Assembly: GCF_001279725.1 (NCBI RefSeq) | Contig: NZ_LGDE01000159.1 | Location: 19,207 to 83,206, forward strand | Direction: 5' to 3' | DNA from: Streptomyces sp. WM4235 | GTDB taxonomy: Bacteria; Actinomycetota; Actinomycetes; Streptomycetales; Streptomycetaceae | DNA length: 64,000 nucleotides | In this document: piece by piece, positions 50,513 to 58,957 of the stretch | Layout of the letters: each line of letters opens with the position of its first letter | How positions within the stretch are numbered: the stretch's first letter is position 1 | The notes under the pieces: generated by a model | Told to the model about the DNA's origin: nothing | What the model saw: only the letters and a program-made list of their open reading frames with translations | Databases searched by the model: none | Translations under genes and position numbers: made by a program

Positions 50513-53041
50513 GTGCCGGAACTCGTACTGGAATTGAATGGAAGGACCTGGACGCTCGATCCGTCCAGGTCGTACTCGCTGGGGCGCGATCCCCAGGGAG
50601 ACGTCGTGATCGATGACGCCCGCGTGTCGTGGCGGCACGCCACCATCAGCTGGAACGGCCGTGGTTGGGGGATCGAGGACCACGGCAGCACCAACGGCAC
50701 GTACGTGCACGGGGCCAGGGTCCAGCAGGCCGAACTCGTGCCCGGTACGCCGGTGCACCTCGGCAACGCCACCGACGGACCGCGGCTGAATCCGAGCGCC
50801 GCCGCCGCGCCGCAGCCCGTCGCCCACCAGGCCCCGGCCCACCAGGCCCCGGCCTACCAGGGCCAGGCCGCCGGGTACGAGGCGCCGGCCCGGCAGCAGC
50901 CGCAGCAGGAGGCCTGGCAGCAGCAGCCGGCGCAGCAGCAGGCCCAGCCGCAGTTCCCGCAGCAGCACATCCCCCCGCAGCAGGGCGACGTGAGCCCCGC
51001 GCAGGGGGCGGGTGCCGGCCACGGCGACCGCAGCCCGACGACGTTCCACCAGCTCTCGCTGGGTCACGTCATGCGGATCGGTCGCGCGCTGGAGAACGAA
51101 CTGGTCGTCTCCGACCTCCAGGTCTCCCGCAACCACGCCGAGTTCCGCTCCATGCCCGGCGGCCGGTTCGAGATCCGCGACCTCGGCAGCCACAACGGCA
51201 CCTACGTCAACGGTCAGCCCCTCGCCAAGTCCGGCACGGCGGTGCTCGGCCCGAACGACATCGTGGGCGTCGGCCACTCGACGTTCCGGATCATCGGCGA
51301 CCGGCTCGAAGAGTTCGTCGACACCGGTGAGGTCTCCTTCTCCGCCCGCCACCTCACGGTGACCGTCGACGGAGGCAAGCAGATCCTCAAGGACGTCACC
51401 TTCGGCGTCCCGGAGAAGTCGCTGATCGGCGTCATCGGCCCGTCCGGCTCCGGCAAGTCCACCCTCCTCAAGGCGCTGACCGGCTACCGGCCCGCCAACG
51501 AGGGCGACGTCCTCTACGACAACCGCAACCTGTACAAGCAGTTCGCGGAACTCCGCCAGCGCATCGGCCTGGTCCCGCAGGACGACATCCTGCACAAGGA
51601 GCTGCGCGTCCGCACGGCTCTGAAGTACGCGGCCAAGCTCCGCTTCCCCGGCGACACCGCCGAGTCCGAGCGCGCCGCCCGCGTCGACGAGGTGCTGCGC
51701 GAGCTCAAGCTCGACATCCACAAGGACAAGAAGATCACCGCGCTCTCGGGCGGCCAGCGCAAGCGCGTGTCCGTGGCCCTGGAGCTGCTCACCAAGCCGT
51801 CGCTGATCTTCCTGGACGAGCCGACCTCCGGCCTCGACCCGGGCATGGACCGCGACGTCATGCAGCTGCTGCGCGGCCTCGCCGACGACGGCCGCACGGT
51901 CCTCGTCGTCACCCACTCGGTCGCCGAGCTGGCCATCTGCGACAAGCTGCTGGTCATGGCCCCCGGTGGCTCGGTCGCGTACTTCGGCCCGCCGGACGAG
52001 GCGCTGAACTTCTTCGGCTACACCACGTGGGCGGACGTCTTCTCGGCCTTCGAGAACTACCGCGAGTACGACTGGGCCGGCCGCTGGAAGGGCTCGCAGC
52101 ACTACCAGCTGTACGCCGCCGACATCGACGCGGTCGCCCCGCAGTCGGTCGCGATGCCGCCCGCGCAGCAGATGCGCCCGCCGAAGCCGCAGGGCTGGGG
52201 CTCCCAGCTGTGGACGCTGATCCGCCGCTACGTCTCGGTGATCGCCTCCGACAAGGGCTTCATCGGCCTGATGCTGATCCTGCCCGCGGTCCTGGGCGTG
52301 GTCTCCACGGTCATCCCCGCGAAGTTCGGCCTGGCGCCCCCCGTGGCCCCGTCCCGCTTCAACGGCGACGCCGGCACGATCATGCTGATCCTGGCGGTCG
52401 GCATGTGCTTCTCCGGCGCGGCAAACTCGGTCCGCGAGCTGATCAAGGAACGCGTCATCTACGAGCGTGAGCGCGCGACCGGGCTGTCCCGGTCGGCGTA
52501 CCTCATGTCGAAGGTGATCGTCCTCGGCGTCATCACGGCCATCCAGGGCGTGATCATCTGCGGGATCGGCTTCTACCCGCGCGACCTGCCCACCGAGGGC
52601 CTGCTCATGCCGCCGGCCGTCGAGATCTGCCTGTCGGTCATCGCGCTCGGCTTCACCTCGATGATGTTCGGCCTGGTGATCTCCTCGCTGGTGAAGACCG
52701 CCGAGAAGACCATGCCGCTGCTGGTGATGTTCGCGATCGTCCAGGTCGTCTTCACCGGCATCCTCTTCCAGGTGTACGACTCCCCGGGCCTGGAGCAGTT
52801 CGCCTGGCTGATGCCGTCCCGCTGGGCCATCGCCGCCGCCGGCACCACGCTGAACCTCGGCGTGCTCATGCCTCCGTGGGACGCCGACAACCCGACCAAC
52901 ACCGACCCGCTCTGGGACGCCACGGTCGGCCAGTGGAGCCTGAACATCACGGTGCTGCTGCTCCTCGGCATCGCCTGCGGCTTCGCGGTCCAGCGCCTGC
53001 TGCGCCGCCACGAGCCGGAGGTCATGCGCGCCGGCAAGTGA
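50513..53041 (+). CDS. ABC transporter with two N-terminal FHA domains (Rv1747-like)
   Basis: An 842-aa protein. FHA 1 at about 22-90 (GRDPQGDVVI, VSWRHATI, DHGSTNGTYVHG), a Gln/Pro/Ala linker (about 96-175), FHA 2 at about 185-260 (VSRNHAEF, DLGSHNGTYVNG), ABC ATPase with Walker A GPSGSGKST (309-317), LSGGQRKRV and LDEPTSGLDPG, and an ABC-2 permease with about six helices (570-830). In Mycobacterium, Rv1747 has this layout and its FHA domains bind a threonine kinase (PknF). The substrate is unknown (Rv1747 exports lipo-oligosaccharides by recollection). GTG start. Confidence 0.93.
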   Translation: MPELVLELNGRTWTLDPSRSYSLGRDPQGDVVIDDARVSWRHATISWNGRGWGIEDHGSTNGTYVHGARVQQAELVPGTPVHLGNATDGPRLNPSAAAAPQPVAHQAPAHQAPAYQGQAAGYEAPARQQPQQEAWQQQPAQQQAQPQFPQQHIPPQQGDVSPAQGAGAGHGDRSPTTFHQLSLGHVMRIGRALENELVVSDLQVSRNHAEFRSMPGGRFEIRDLGSHNGTYVNGQPLAKSGTAVLGPNDIVGVGHSTFRIIGDRLEEFVDTGEVSFSARHLTVTVDGGKQILKDVTFGVPEKSLIGVIGPSGSGKSTLLKALTGYRPANEGDVLYDNRNLYKQFAELRQRIGLVPQDDILHKELRVRTALKYAAKLRFPGDTAESERAARVDEVLRELKLDIHKDKKITALSGGQRKRVSVALELLTKPSLIFLDEPTSGLDPGMDRDVMQLLRGLADDGRTVLVVTHSVAELAICDKLLVMAPGGSVAYFGPPDEALNFFGYTTWADVFSAFENYREYDWAGRWKGSQHYQLYAADIDAVAPQSVAMPPAQQMRPPKPQGWGSQLWTLIRRYVSVIASDKGFIGLMLILPAVLGVVSTVIPAKFGLAPPVAPSRFNGDAGTIMLILAVGMCFSGAANSVRELIKERVIYERERATGLSRSAYLMSKVIVLGVITAIQGVIICGIGFYPRDLPTEGLLMPPAVEICLSVIALGFTSMMFGLVISSLVKTAEKTMPLLVMFAIVQVVFTGILFQVYDSPGLEQFAWLMPSRWAIAAAGTTLNLGVLMPPWDADNPTNTDPLWDATVGQWSLNITVLLLLGIACGFAVQRLLRRHEPEVMRAGK

Positions 53042-53067
53042 CCGGTCCGCGCGGCCGTACGCACGAA

Positions 53068-53111
53068 CGCCTCAGGGCGGCACCCGGAAGTCCGGGGGCC
53101 GCCCTGAGGCG
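53068..53111. terminator. Terminator between convergent genes
   Basis: 14-bp stem CGCCTCAGGGCGGC / GCCGCCCTGAGGCG, followed by short runs; 27 nt past the ABC stop. Confidence 0.85.
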
Positions 53112-53137
53112 CATGGGGGTGCGGTGCGTCGAAGGGC

Positions 53138-53851
53138 CTAGTAGGCGCTGTTGACGTTGTCCATGGAGCCGTAACGGTCGGCCGCGTAGTTGCAGGCGGC
53201 GACGATGTTGGCGACCGGGTCGTACTGGTCGAACTTTGTGCCCTTGACGTGGTACGCCTTGAAGGTCGGGGCGATGACCTGGAGCAGGCCCTTGCTGGGA
53301 ATGCCGTTCTGGGCGTTGATGTCCCAGTTGTTGATCGCCAGCGGGTTGCCGCTGGACTCGCGCATCACGTTCTTGTGGATGCCGGCGTAGGTGCCCGGGA
53401 TCCCCTCGCGCTTCATGATGTGCAGCGCTTCCTTGATCCAACCGTCCAGGTTGTTCGCGAAGACGGGGGTGCGGGTCGCGGAACGGCTCGCCGCCGTCTT
53501 CGCGGCGCGCGCCTTCGCCTGCGCGGCGGCCTTGGCCTTGTTGTCGGCGTCGGCCTTGGCCTTGGCCTTGGCGACCGCGGCCTGGGTGGCCGCGTTGATG
53601 GCCTTCTGGTCGGCGATGGCCTTCTGCGTGCCGAGGTGCGCCTGCACGGTCTTCGTCTGGGCGCCGTTCACGGCCTTCGTCCACGCCACGGGGGCGGCGG
53701 AGATGGTCGTCGTCTCGCTCGACTCGGCGCCGTTGGCCGGGACGAGGGAGAAGACGAGGGCGGCGGCGCCGAATCCGGCGATGCCTGCGAAGGAGAGCTT
53801 CTGGGCCTTGGTCAGACGACGACTGTGGCCGGGGGTGCTGGTCTCGGTCAT
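53138..53851 (-). CDS. Secreted lytic-transglycosylase-like (SLT/lysozyme-fold) protein
   Basis: A 237-aa protein. Basic N-terminus (HSRRLTKAQKLS), signal anchor about 17-35 (FAGIAGFGAAALVFSLVPA), a Lys/Ala-rich coiled region (about 70-125, AVAKAKAKADADNKAKAAAQ), and a C-terminal SLT-type domain: HKNVMRESSGNPLAINNWD and GIPSKGLLQVIAPTF, where RES supplies the catalytic Glu. It should act on peptidoglycan, perhaps in growth or germination. The ATG at 53851 gives the shortest good signal; a longer frame to 53950 is unsupported. Confidence 0.88.
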   Translation of the reverse strand: MTETSTPGHSRRLTKAQKLSFAGIAGFGAAALVFSLVPANGAESSETTTISAAPVAWTKAVNGAQTKTVQAHLGTQKAIADQKAINAATQAAVAKAKAKADADNKAKAAAQAKARAAKTAASRSATRTPVFANNLDGWIKEALHIMKREGIPGTYAGIHKNVMRESSGNPLAINNWDINAQNGIPSKGLLQVIAPTFKAYHVKGTKFDQYDPVANIVAACNYAADRYGSMDNVNSAY

Positions 53852-54321
53852 GCGTGTGCAACCTCTTCGAATAGCGGGAGCCGCAGGAAAGCGCCGGGTG
53901 GATCCGAGATCCTCGGCGCTGTGCGACGTCGACATTCTTAGCGGTGGCAAAAACGCCTGGCAAAGGTGTGACGTACGAAGCCGCTTAGTGGATCAGGACC
54001 CCCGGTTGCGGCCCGCATTCGGGCATCGACTCTACGCGCAGCAGTGCTGACAGGGTCTTTATGTGTCCACTAGGCTTCTTCGTAAGTGACGTGGGTCCTA
54101 TGCCCGGGCTCACATCGACCCCGTGGCGTTCTCACCCAGAGTTGCAGCAGCAATGCAATCGGTGAGGTTTATCCGCCTGAAGGCAGAGAAGAGCCCCCCG
54201 GCCGTCATCCCCAAGGCGGAGAGACCCTCCGCCCTCTCCTCCCTCGGCCGTGTGCCCGAGGCCCCCGGACCTACGCCCGAGGTCCGATCCCGCAGGTCAG
54301 GCCCGCCGGTACGGTGAGGCC
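53852..54321. other. 470-nt divergent region upstream of the SLT and histidine kinase genes
   Basis: No supported gene. The minus-strand leader contains a GCGCCGAG...CGGCGC hairpin (about 53895-53925) and may be a long 5' UTR of the SLT gene. I looked for a ydaO (c-di-AMP) element, common upstream of such genes, but could not recognise one. Confidence 0.5.
54310..54315 (+). promoter_or_regulatory. Leaderless -10 (TACGGT) for the histidine kinase gene
   Basis: TACGGT plus 6 nt then ATG at 54322. GAGG is too near the ATG to be a normal Shine-Dalgarno. Confidence 0.5.
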
Positions 54322-55476
54322 ATGCACAAGGGACCCCGCACCGGGCTGGCCGCCGTCAGTACGGCCCTGCTGGCCATGAGCCGCCGACTGGAGGTCCAGG
54401 ACGTCCTGCGCACGATCGTCGTCTCGGCCCGCGAACTCCTCGGCGCCGAGTACGCCGCCCTGGGCGTCCCGGACGACCACGGCGGCTTCGCACAGTTCGT
54501 CGTGGACGGCATCACCGAGGAACAGTGGCGCCGCATCGGCCCCCTGCCCCGCCAGCACGGCATCCTCGCCGCGATGCTCCACCAGGACGGCCCCGAGCGA
54601 CTGGCCGACGTACGCGAGGACCCGCGCTTCGGCGGCTGGCCCGCCGCCCACCCCGAGATGTCGGACTTCCTCGGCATGCCGGTCCGCGACGGCGAGGAGA
54701 CCCTCGGCGCCCTCTTCCTCGCGAACAAGCACGGCACCCCCTCGGACGCCCCCGGCGACGGCCGCGGCTTCACCGACGAGGACGAGGAACTCCTCTCCCT
54801 CCTGGCCCAGCACGCCGCGATAGCCCTCACCAACGCACGCCTCTACGAGCGCAGCCGCGAGCTCACCATCGCCGAGGAGCGCTCCCGCCTCGCCCACGAA
54901 CTGCACGACGCCGTGAGCCAGAAGCTGTTCTCCCTGCGACTCACCGCCCAGGCCGCCTCCGCCCTCGTCGACCGCGACCCCGCCCGCGCCAAGGGCGAAC
55001 TCCAGCAGGTGGCCCTCCTCGCCGCCGAGGCCGCCGACGAACTGCGGGCCGCCGTGACCGAGCTGCGCCCCGCCGCCCTGGACGAGGACGGACTCGTCGC
55101 GACCCTGCGCGACCACGTCCGCGTCCTGGACCGGGCCCACACCGCACACGTCACGTTCACCTGTGACGGCGTACGGGCCCTCCCCGCGACCCAGGAGGAA
55201 GCCGTCCTGCGCGTCGCCCAGGAGGCCCTCCACAACGCCCTGCGCCACTCCGGAGCCGAAACCGTCGAGGTCACCCTGCACCGCCGGGGCGCCGGAGCAC
55301 TCCTGTCCGTACGGGACGACGGCCGCGGCTTCTCCCCTCCCACGGTCCGCAAGGCGGGCCGCCACCTCGGCCTCGTCTCCATGCGCGACCGCGCGAGCGG
55401 CGTCGGAGGCCGGCTGGAGGTGCACTCGGAGCCCGCACGGGGCACCACGATCGAGATGGAGGTCCCCGGTGGCTGA
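54322..55476 (+). CDS. GAF-domain sensor histidine kinase (HisKA_3 type)
   Basis: A 384-aa cytoplasmic kinase. GAF domain at about 25-172 (ELLGAEYAALGVPD, GMPVRDGEETLGALFLANK), then the HisKA_3 phosphoacceptor block EERSRLAHELHDAVSQKL with His195 likely phosphorylated, and HATPase_c with EALHNALRHS (N box) and DDGRGF (G1). It resembles DevS/NarX-type kinases. The signal is unknown: no haem-binding region beyond the GAF is evident. It is coupled to the response regulator gene by an 8-nt overlap. Confidence 0.93.
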   Translation: MHKGPRTGLAAVSTALLAMSRRLEVQDVLRTIVVSARELLGAEYAALGVPDDHGGFAQFVVDGITEEQWRRIGPLPRQHGILAAMLHQDGPERLADVREDPRFGGWPAAHPEMSDFLGMPVRDGEETLGALFLANKHGTPSDAPGDGRGFTDEDEELLSLLAQHAAIALTNARLYERSRELTIAEERSRLAHELHDAVSQKLFSLRLTAQAASALVDRDPARAKGELQQVALLAAEAADELRAAVTELRPAALDEDGLVATLRDHVRVLDRAHTAHVTFTCDGVRALPATQEEAVLRVAQEALHNALRHSGAETVEVTLHRRGAGALLSVRDDGRGFSPPTVRKAGRHLGLVSMRDRASGVGGRLEVHSEPARGTTIEMEVPGG

Positions 55477-56122
55477 CACCCGGATCCGCGTCCTGCTGGT
55501 GGACGACCACCAGGTGGTCCGGCGCGGACTGCGCACCTTCCTGGAGGTCCAGGAGGACATCGAGGTGGTCGGCGAGGCCGCCGACGGCGAGGAGGGCATC
55601 GCCCGCGCCGAGGAACTGCGCCCCGACGTGATCCTGATGGACGTCAAGATGCCCGTCACCGACGGCATCGAGGCCCTGCGACGACTGCGCGAGGCGGCGA
55701 ACCCGGCCCGCGTGCTGATCGTCACCAGCTTCACCGAGCAGCGCACCGTGGTCCCCGCCCTGCGCGCGGGCGCGGCCGGCTACGTCTACAAGGACATCGA
55801 CCCCGAAGCCCTCGCCGGCGCCATCCGCTCCGTCCACGCGGGCCACGTCCTCCTCCAGCCGGAGGTGGCGCAGGCCCTGCTCGCCCAGGAGGGCCAGGGA
55901 GCCGCGTCGAGCCGCCCCGGCTCGCTGACCGACCGGGAACGGGAAGTGCTCTCCCTCATCGCGGACGGCAGATCCAATCGGGAGATCGCCCGCGCGCTGG
56001 TCCTGTCGGAGAAGACGGTCAAGACCCACGTCTCGAACATCCTGATGAAACTGGACCTGTCCGATCGGACCCAGGCGGCGTTGTGGGCGGTCAGGCACGG
56101 AATCGTGGACGTCCGGCATTGA
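55469..56122 (+). CDS. NarL/LuxR-family response regulator
   Basis: A 217-aa regulator. Receiver domain: VLLVDDHQVVRRG, phospho-acceptor Asp58 in DVILMDVKMP, Lys in YKDIDPEALAGAI. C-terminal LuxR HTH: LTDREREVLSLIADGRSNREIARALVLSEKTVKTHVSNIL. It is the partner of the overlapping histidine kinase gene. The neighbouring chaplin may be a target, but no direct evidence exists. Confidence 0.95.
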   Translation: MADTRIRVLLVDDHQVVRRGLRTFLEVQEDIEVVGEAADGEEGIARAEELRPDVILMDVKMPVTDGIEALRRLREAANPARVLIVTSFTEQRTVVPALRAGAAGYVYKDIDPEALAGAIRSVHAGHVLLQPEVAQALLAQEGQGAASSRPGSLTDREREVLSLIADGRSNREIARALVLSEKTVKTHVSNILMKLDLSDRTQAALWAVRHGIVDVRH

Positions 56123-56241
56123 TGTGAGATTCATACGGTCGGGTGTATGTAGCCCACATGGCGTATCCCGGGCACGGGACGACCGTTCTCCTCCACGTGT
56201 CGGGGCGGCAGGCCGCGGCAGACGTACTGGAGGACGAGAAC

Positions 56242-56487
56242 GTGAAGAACATCAAGAAGGCCGCAGCCGTCACCATGATCGCGGGCGGCCTGATCGCCGC
56301 CGGCGCCGGTGTCTCCTCGGCGCACGGCGGTGCGTCCGCGGAGGGCGAGGCCCTGAACTCGCCCGGCGTGGCCTCGGGGAACCAGCTCCAGGTCCCCGTG
56401 CACGTCCCCGTCAACCTCGTCGGCAACTCGGTCACCGTGATCGGCCTGCTGAACGGCGCCTTCGGCAACACGGGCCTCAACCACTGA
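56242..56487 (+). CDS. chpE: Short chaplin, ChpE-like
   Basis: An 81-aa secreted protein: signal peptide (about 1-27, KNIKKAAAVTMIAGGLIAAGAGVSSA) and a chaplin domain GNQLQVPVHVPVNLVGNSVTVIGLLNGAFGN. The two Cys found in most chaplins are missing, as in ChpE. Chaplins assemble as amyloid fibres coating aerial hyphae. GGAGGA lies 7 nt before the GTG at 56242. In S. coelicolor chpE is SCO1800 (recalled), which fits the local order. Confidence 0.9.
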   Translation: MKNIKKAAAVTMIAGGLIAAGAGVSSAHGGASAEGEALNSPGVASGNQLQVPVHVPVNLVGNSVTVIGLLNGAFGNTGLNH

Positions 56488-56500
56488 AGCCCTCCCCACC

Positions 56501-56538
56501 GGCCCCGCTTCCCCCACCTCTCCCCGGGAAGCGGGGCC
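56501..56538 (+). terminator. Terminator after chpE
   Basis: 13-bp perfect stem GGCCCCGCTTCCC / GGGAAGCGGGGCC. A second GC-rich hairpin lies at about 56550-56590. Confidence 0.8.
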
Positions 56539-56589
56539 GTGCCATGTCCACCCCGCCGAGCCAGAGCCCTGCGGGGTGGCCCCGGGGGG

Positions 56590-57372
56590 TCAGCCCCGCT
56601 CCCGCTCCTCCACGGCCGCGTTGTACGCCGCGACCAGCGCCCGCCGTGCCACCCGCTCCACCGGCCGCAGGGCCTCGGCCCGCGCCGCCATCTCCGAGGC
56701 GGCCACCGCACCCCCGTGCCCGTTCTCGTACGCCAGCGACACCATCAGGTCCACCCGCTGGGCCATCGACAGCACCCGCACCGCCCGCGGCGGATACCCC
56801 GGCGCCAGCACCTCCCGCCCGGCCTCGGCCCGCGCCCGGTACGCCGACAGGGCCGCGTCCGCCACCGGCCCCGACCCCGCCACGTCCAACCGGGTCAGCA
56901 CCACCGTGGCCTCGCGCAACGCCTCGGCCAGTTCCCGTTCCGCCTCGCCGAGCGACGGCACGTCCGCCGGCGGGGCCTCCCGCACCGGCAGCACGTGCCA
57001 CACCACCTCCACGTGCACGTCCCCGGCCGGCCCGGCCTCGATCACCTCCGGCACCAGCCCCAATGCCGCGCCGACGGCGACGACGGCCTCCTCCGCGTCC
57101 AACGCCCGCGCGTTGAACTCGGGCGGACCGCTCAACCCCAACGGATGGCCCGGAGCCGGCAGCGCGACCCGCAACCCGGACACCCCCAGCTTCCGCATCC
57201 GGCCCAGCGCCAGCGTGAGCCCGACCGGCCCCGATTCCCCCGGCAGCCCCGCCACCCGGTGCACGGCGTCCTCGCCCACGATCGACAACACGGCCTCGTC
57301 GGGCGAGACCAGACCGGCCAGCAACGCGTTCCCCCAGGCGGCCAACCGCCCTGAACGTGGTTCGAAAAGCAT
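56590..57372 (-). CDS. Conserved hypothetical protein
   Basis: A 260-aa soluble actinobacterial protein, rich in Ala, Val and Glu, without a signal, Cys pair or P-loop. The N-terminal half has LAAWGNALLAGLVSPDEAVLSIVGEDAVHRVAG, and the second half is helical. I do not recognise the family, but an orthologue is expected at this place in S. coelicolor (SCO1799, recalled). ATG with a TAAAGT hexamer 6 nt upstream and no Shine-Dalgarno other than a G-run. Confidence 0.8.
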   Translation of the reverse strand: MLFEPRSGRLAAWGNALLAGLVSPDEAVLSIVGEDAVHRVAGLPGESGPVGLTLALGRMRKLGVSGLRVALPAPGHPLGLSGPPEFNARALDAEEAVVAVGAALGLVPEVIEAGPAGDVHVEVVWHVLPVREAPPADVPSLGEAERELAEALREATVVLTRLDVAGSGPVADAALSAYRARAEAGREVLAPGYPPRAVRVLSMAQRVDLMVSLAYENGHGGAVAASEMAARAEALRPVERVARRALVAAYNAAVEERERG

Positions 57373-57378
57373 CCCCCC

Positions 57379-57384
57379 ACTTTA
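57379..57384 (-). promoter_or_regulatory. Leaderless -10 (TAAAGT)
   Basis: TAAAGT on the minus strand plus a 6-nt G-run, then ATG at 57372. Confidence 0.45.
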
Positions 57385-57507
57385 CGGATCGGTGCGGGGA
57401 ACCGGCCTGGCGCCCGGAGGCCTCGTCGAGTGGCGTAGGTTTTCCCCTGGGGCTGCGCCTACCGGTGCACTGACGATCCGAAGACTGCAAGGGGTGACAA
57501 CACGCTC

Positions 57508-58302
57508 ATGAGCGATGTTCTGGAGCTGGTGGACGTATCCGTGGTCCGCGAGGGCCGGGCGCTGGTGGACCAGGTCTCCTGGTCGGTGAAGGAGGGGGAG
57601 CGCTGGGTGATCCTCGGCCCCAACGGCGCCGGGAAGACCACCCTGCTCAACGTCGCCTCCAGCTACCTCTTCCCCACCAAGGGCGAGGCCACCATCCTCG
57701 GCAGCACCCTCGGCAAGGTGAACGTCTTCGACCTGCGCCCCCGCATCGGTGTCGCCGGTATTGCGATGGCCGACAAGCTCCCCAAGCGGCAGACCGTCCT
57801 GGAGACCGTCCTCACCGCCGCCTACGGGATGACGGCGACATGGCAGGAGGAGTACGAGGACATCGACGAGCAGCGCGCCCGCGCGTTCCTCGACCGCCTC
57901 GGCATGACGGACTACCTCGACCGGAAGTTCGGCACCCTCTCCGAGGGCGAGCGCAAGCGCACCCTGATCGCCCGCGCCCTGATGACCGACCCCGAGCTGC
58001 TGCTCCTCGACGAGCCCGCCGCGGGCCTGGACCTCGGCGGCCGAGAGGACCTCGTACGCCGCCTCGGCCGGCTCGCCCGCGACCCGCTCGCACCCTCCAT
58101 GATCATGGTCACGCACCATGTCGAGGAGATCGCCCCCGGCTTCACGCACGTCCTGATGATCCGTCAGGGCAAGGTCGTCACCGCCGGTCCCATCGACCTG
58201 GAGCTGACCTCCCGCAACCTCTCGCTCTGCTTCGGCCTCCCGCTGATCGTCGAGCGCAACGAGGACGACCGCTGGGCCGCCCGCGGTCTGCCCCTGCGCT
58301 AG
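57508..58302 (+). CDS. ABC transporter ATP-binding protein
   Basis: A 264-aa single-domain ATPase: Walker A GPNGAGKTT (about 38-46), LSEGERKRTLIARALM (signature, LSEGE variant), Walker B LLLLDEPAAGLDL and the switch His in VTHHVEEI. No permease gene is adjacent in the window, so it may be an orphan that works with a distant permease or in a non-transport role. The ATG is preceded by AAGGGG. Confidence 0.92.
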   Translation: MSDVLELVDVSVVREGRALVDQVSWSVKEGERWVILGPNGAGKTTLLNVASSYLFPTKGEATILGSTLGKVNVFDLRPRIGVAGIAMADKLPKRQTVLETVLTAAYGMTATWQEEYEDIDEQRARAFLDRLGMTDYLDRKFGTLSEGERKRTLIARALMTDPELLLLDEPAAGLDLGGREDLVRRLGRLARDPLAPSMIMVTHHVEEIAPGFTHVLMIRQGKVVTAGPIDLELTSRNLSLCFGLPLIVERNEDDRWAARGLPLR

Positions 58303-58312
58303 TCCCTGTCGT

Positions 58313-58339
58313 CAAAGCCCCGCCCCGTGCGGGGCTTTG
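58313..58339 (+). terminator. Terminator after the ABC ATPase gene
   Basis: Stem CAAAGCCCCGC / GCGGGGCTTTG with a short loop, 11 nt after the stop. Confidence 0.85.
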
Positions 58340-58412
58340 ACCGCACGGACCCGGCGTCGGACCGGATCGGCGGGCACGGCCCGCACCCTGTCCCGACCGT
58401 GCCCCGCGGACC

Positions 58413-58418
58413 TACCAT
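58413..58418 (+). promoter_or_regulatory. Leaderless -10 (TACCAT) for the NfeD gene
   Basis: TACCAT plus 6 nt then GTG at 58425. Confidence 0.5.
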
Positions 58419-58424
58419 GACCAT

Positions 58425-58850
58425 GTGACCGACATCGACGCATGGGTGTGGTGGCTGATCGGCGCGGTCGGACTGGGCATCCCCCTCGTCCTGACCGCGA
58501 TGCCCGAGTTCGGCATGTTCGCGGTCGGCGCCGTGGCCGCCGCCGTCACGGCGGCGCTCGGCGGGGGAGTGGTGGCCCAGGTCCTGGTCTTCGTGATCGT
58601 CTCGGTGGCCCTGATCGCCGTCGTCCGCCCCCTCGCCAACCGCCACCAGCGACCCCAACACCGCACGGGCATCGACGCGTTGAAGGGCAGAAGTGCCGTC
58701 GTCCTCGAACGCGTCGACGGCGCCGGCGGCCGGATCAAGCTCGCCGGCGAGATCTGGTCCGCCCGCGCCCTCGACACGGACGTCAGCTACGAACCCGGCC
58801 AGTCCGTGGACGTCGTGGACATCGACGGGGCAACAGCGGTCGTCATGTGA
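58425..58850 (+). CDS. NfeD-family membrane protein
   Basis: A 141-aa protein: three hydrophobic segments (about 5-75) and a C-terminal OB-fold domain (LKGRSAVVLERVDGAGGRIKLAGEIWSARAL). NfeD proteins partner SPFH proteins, and the next gene is one. The complex is thought to act in membrane microdomains or protein quality control. The gap to the SPFH gene is 107 nt. Confidence 0.92.
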   Translation: MTDIDAWVWWLIGAVGLGIPLVLTAMPEFGMFAVGAVAAAVTAALGGGVVAQVLVFVIVSVALIAVVRPLANRHQRPQHRTGIDALKGRSAVVLERVDGAGGRIKLAGEIWSARALDTDVSYEPGQSVDVVDIDGATAVVM

Positions 58851-58957
58851 CGTGATGTGACCTGATGTGAGCCAAGCAGCCGACTCGCGGCCCCGAGGTC
58901 TGCGAGACTCGCGATCAACGGGGCAGCACAGACAGCCGGAAGGGCACGGGGAACCGC

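Noticed and set aside
50498..53011. 837-codon frame antisense to the FHA-ABC gene
   Set aside because: A shadow of a long, strongly supported gene; no recognisable domain.
53852..54080. Possible ydaO (c-di-AMP) riboswitch upstream of the SLT protein gene
   Set aside because: Such elements are frequent there in Streptomyces, but the conserved blocks could not be recognised; a covariance search would decide.
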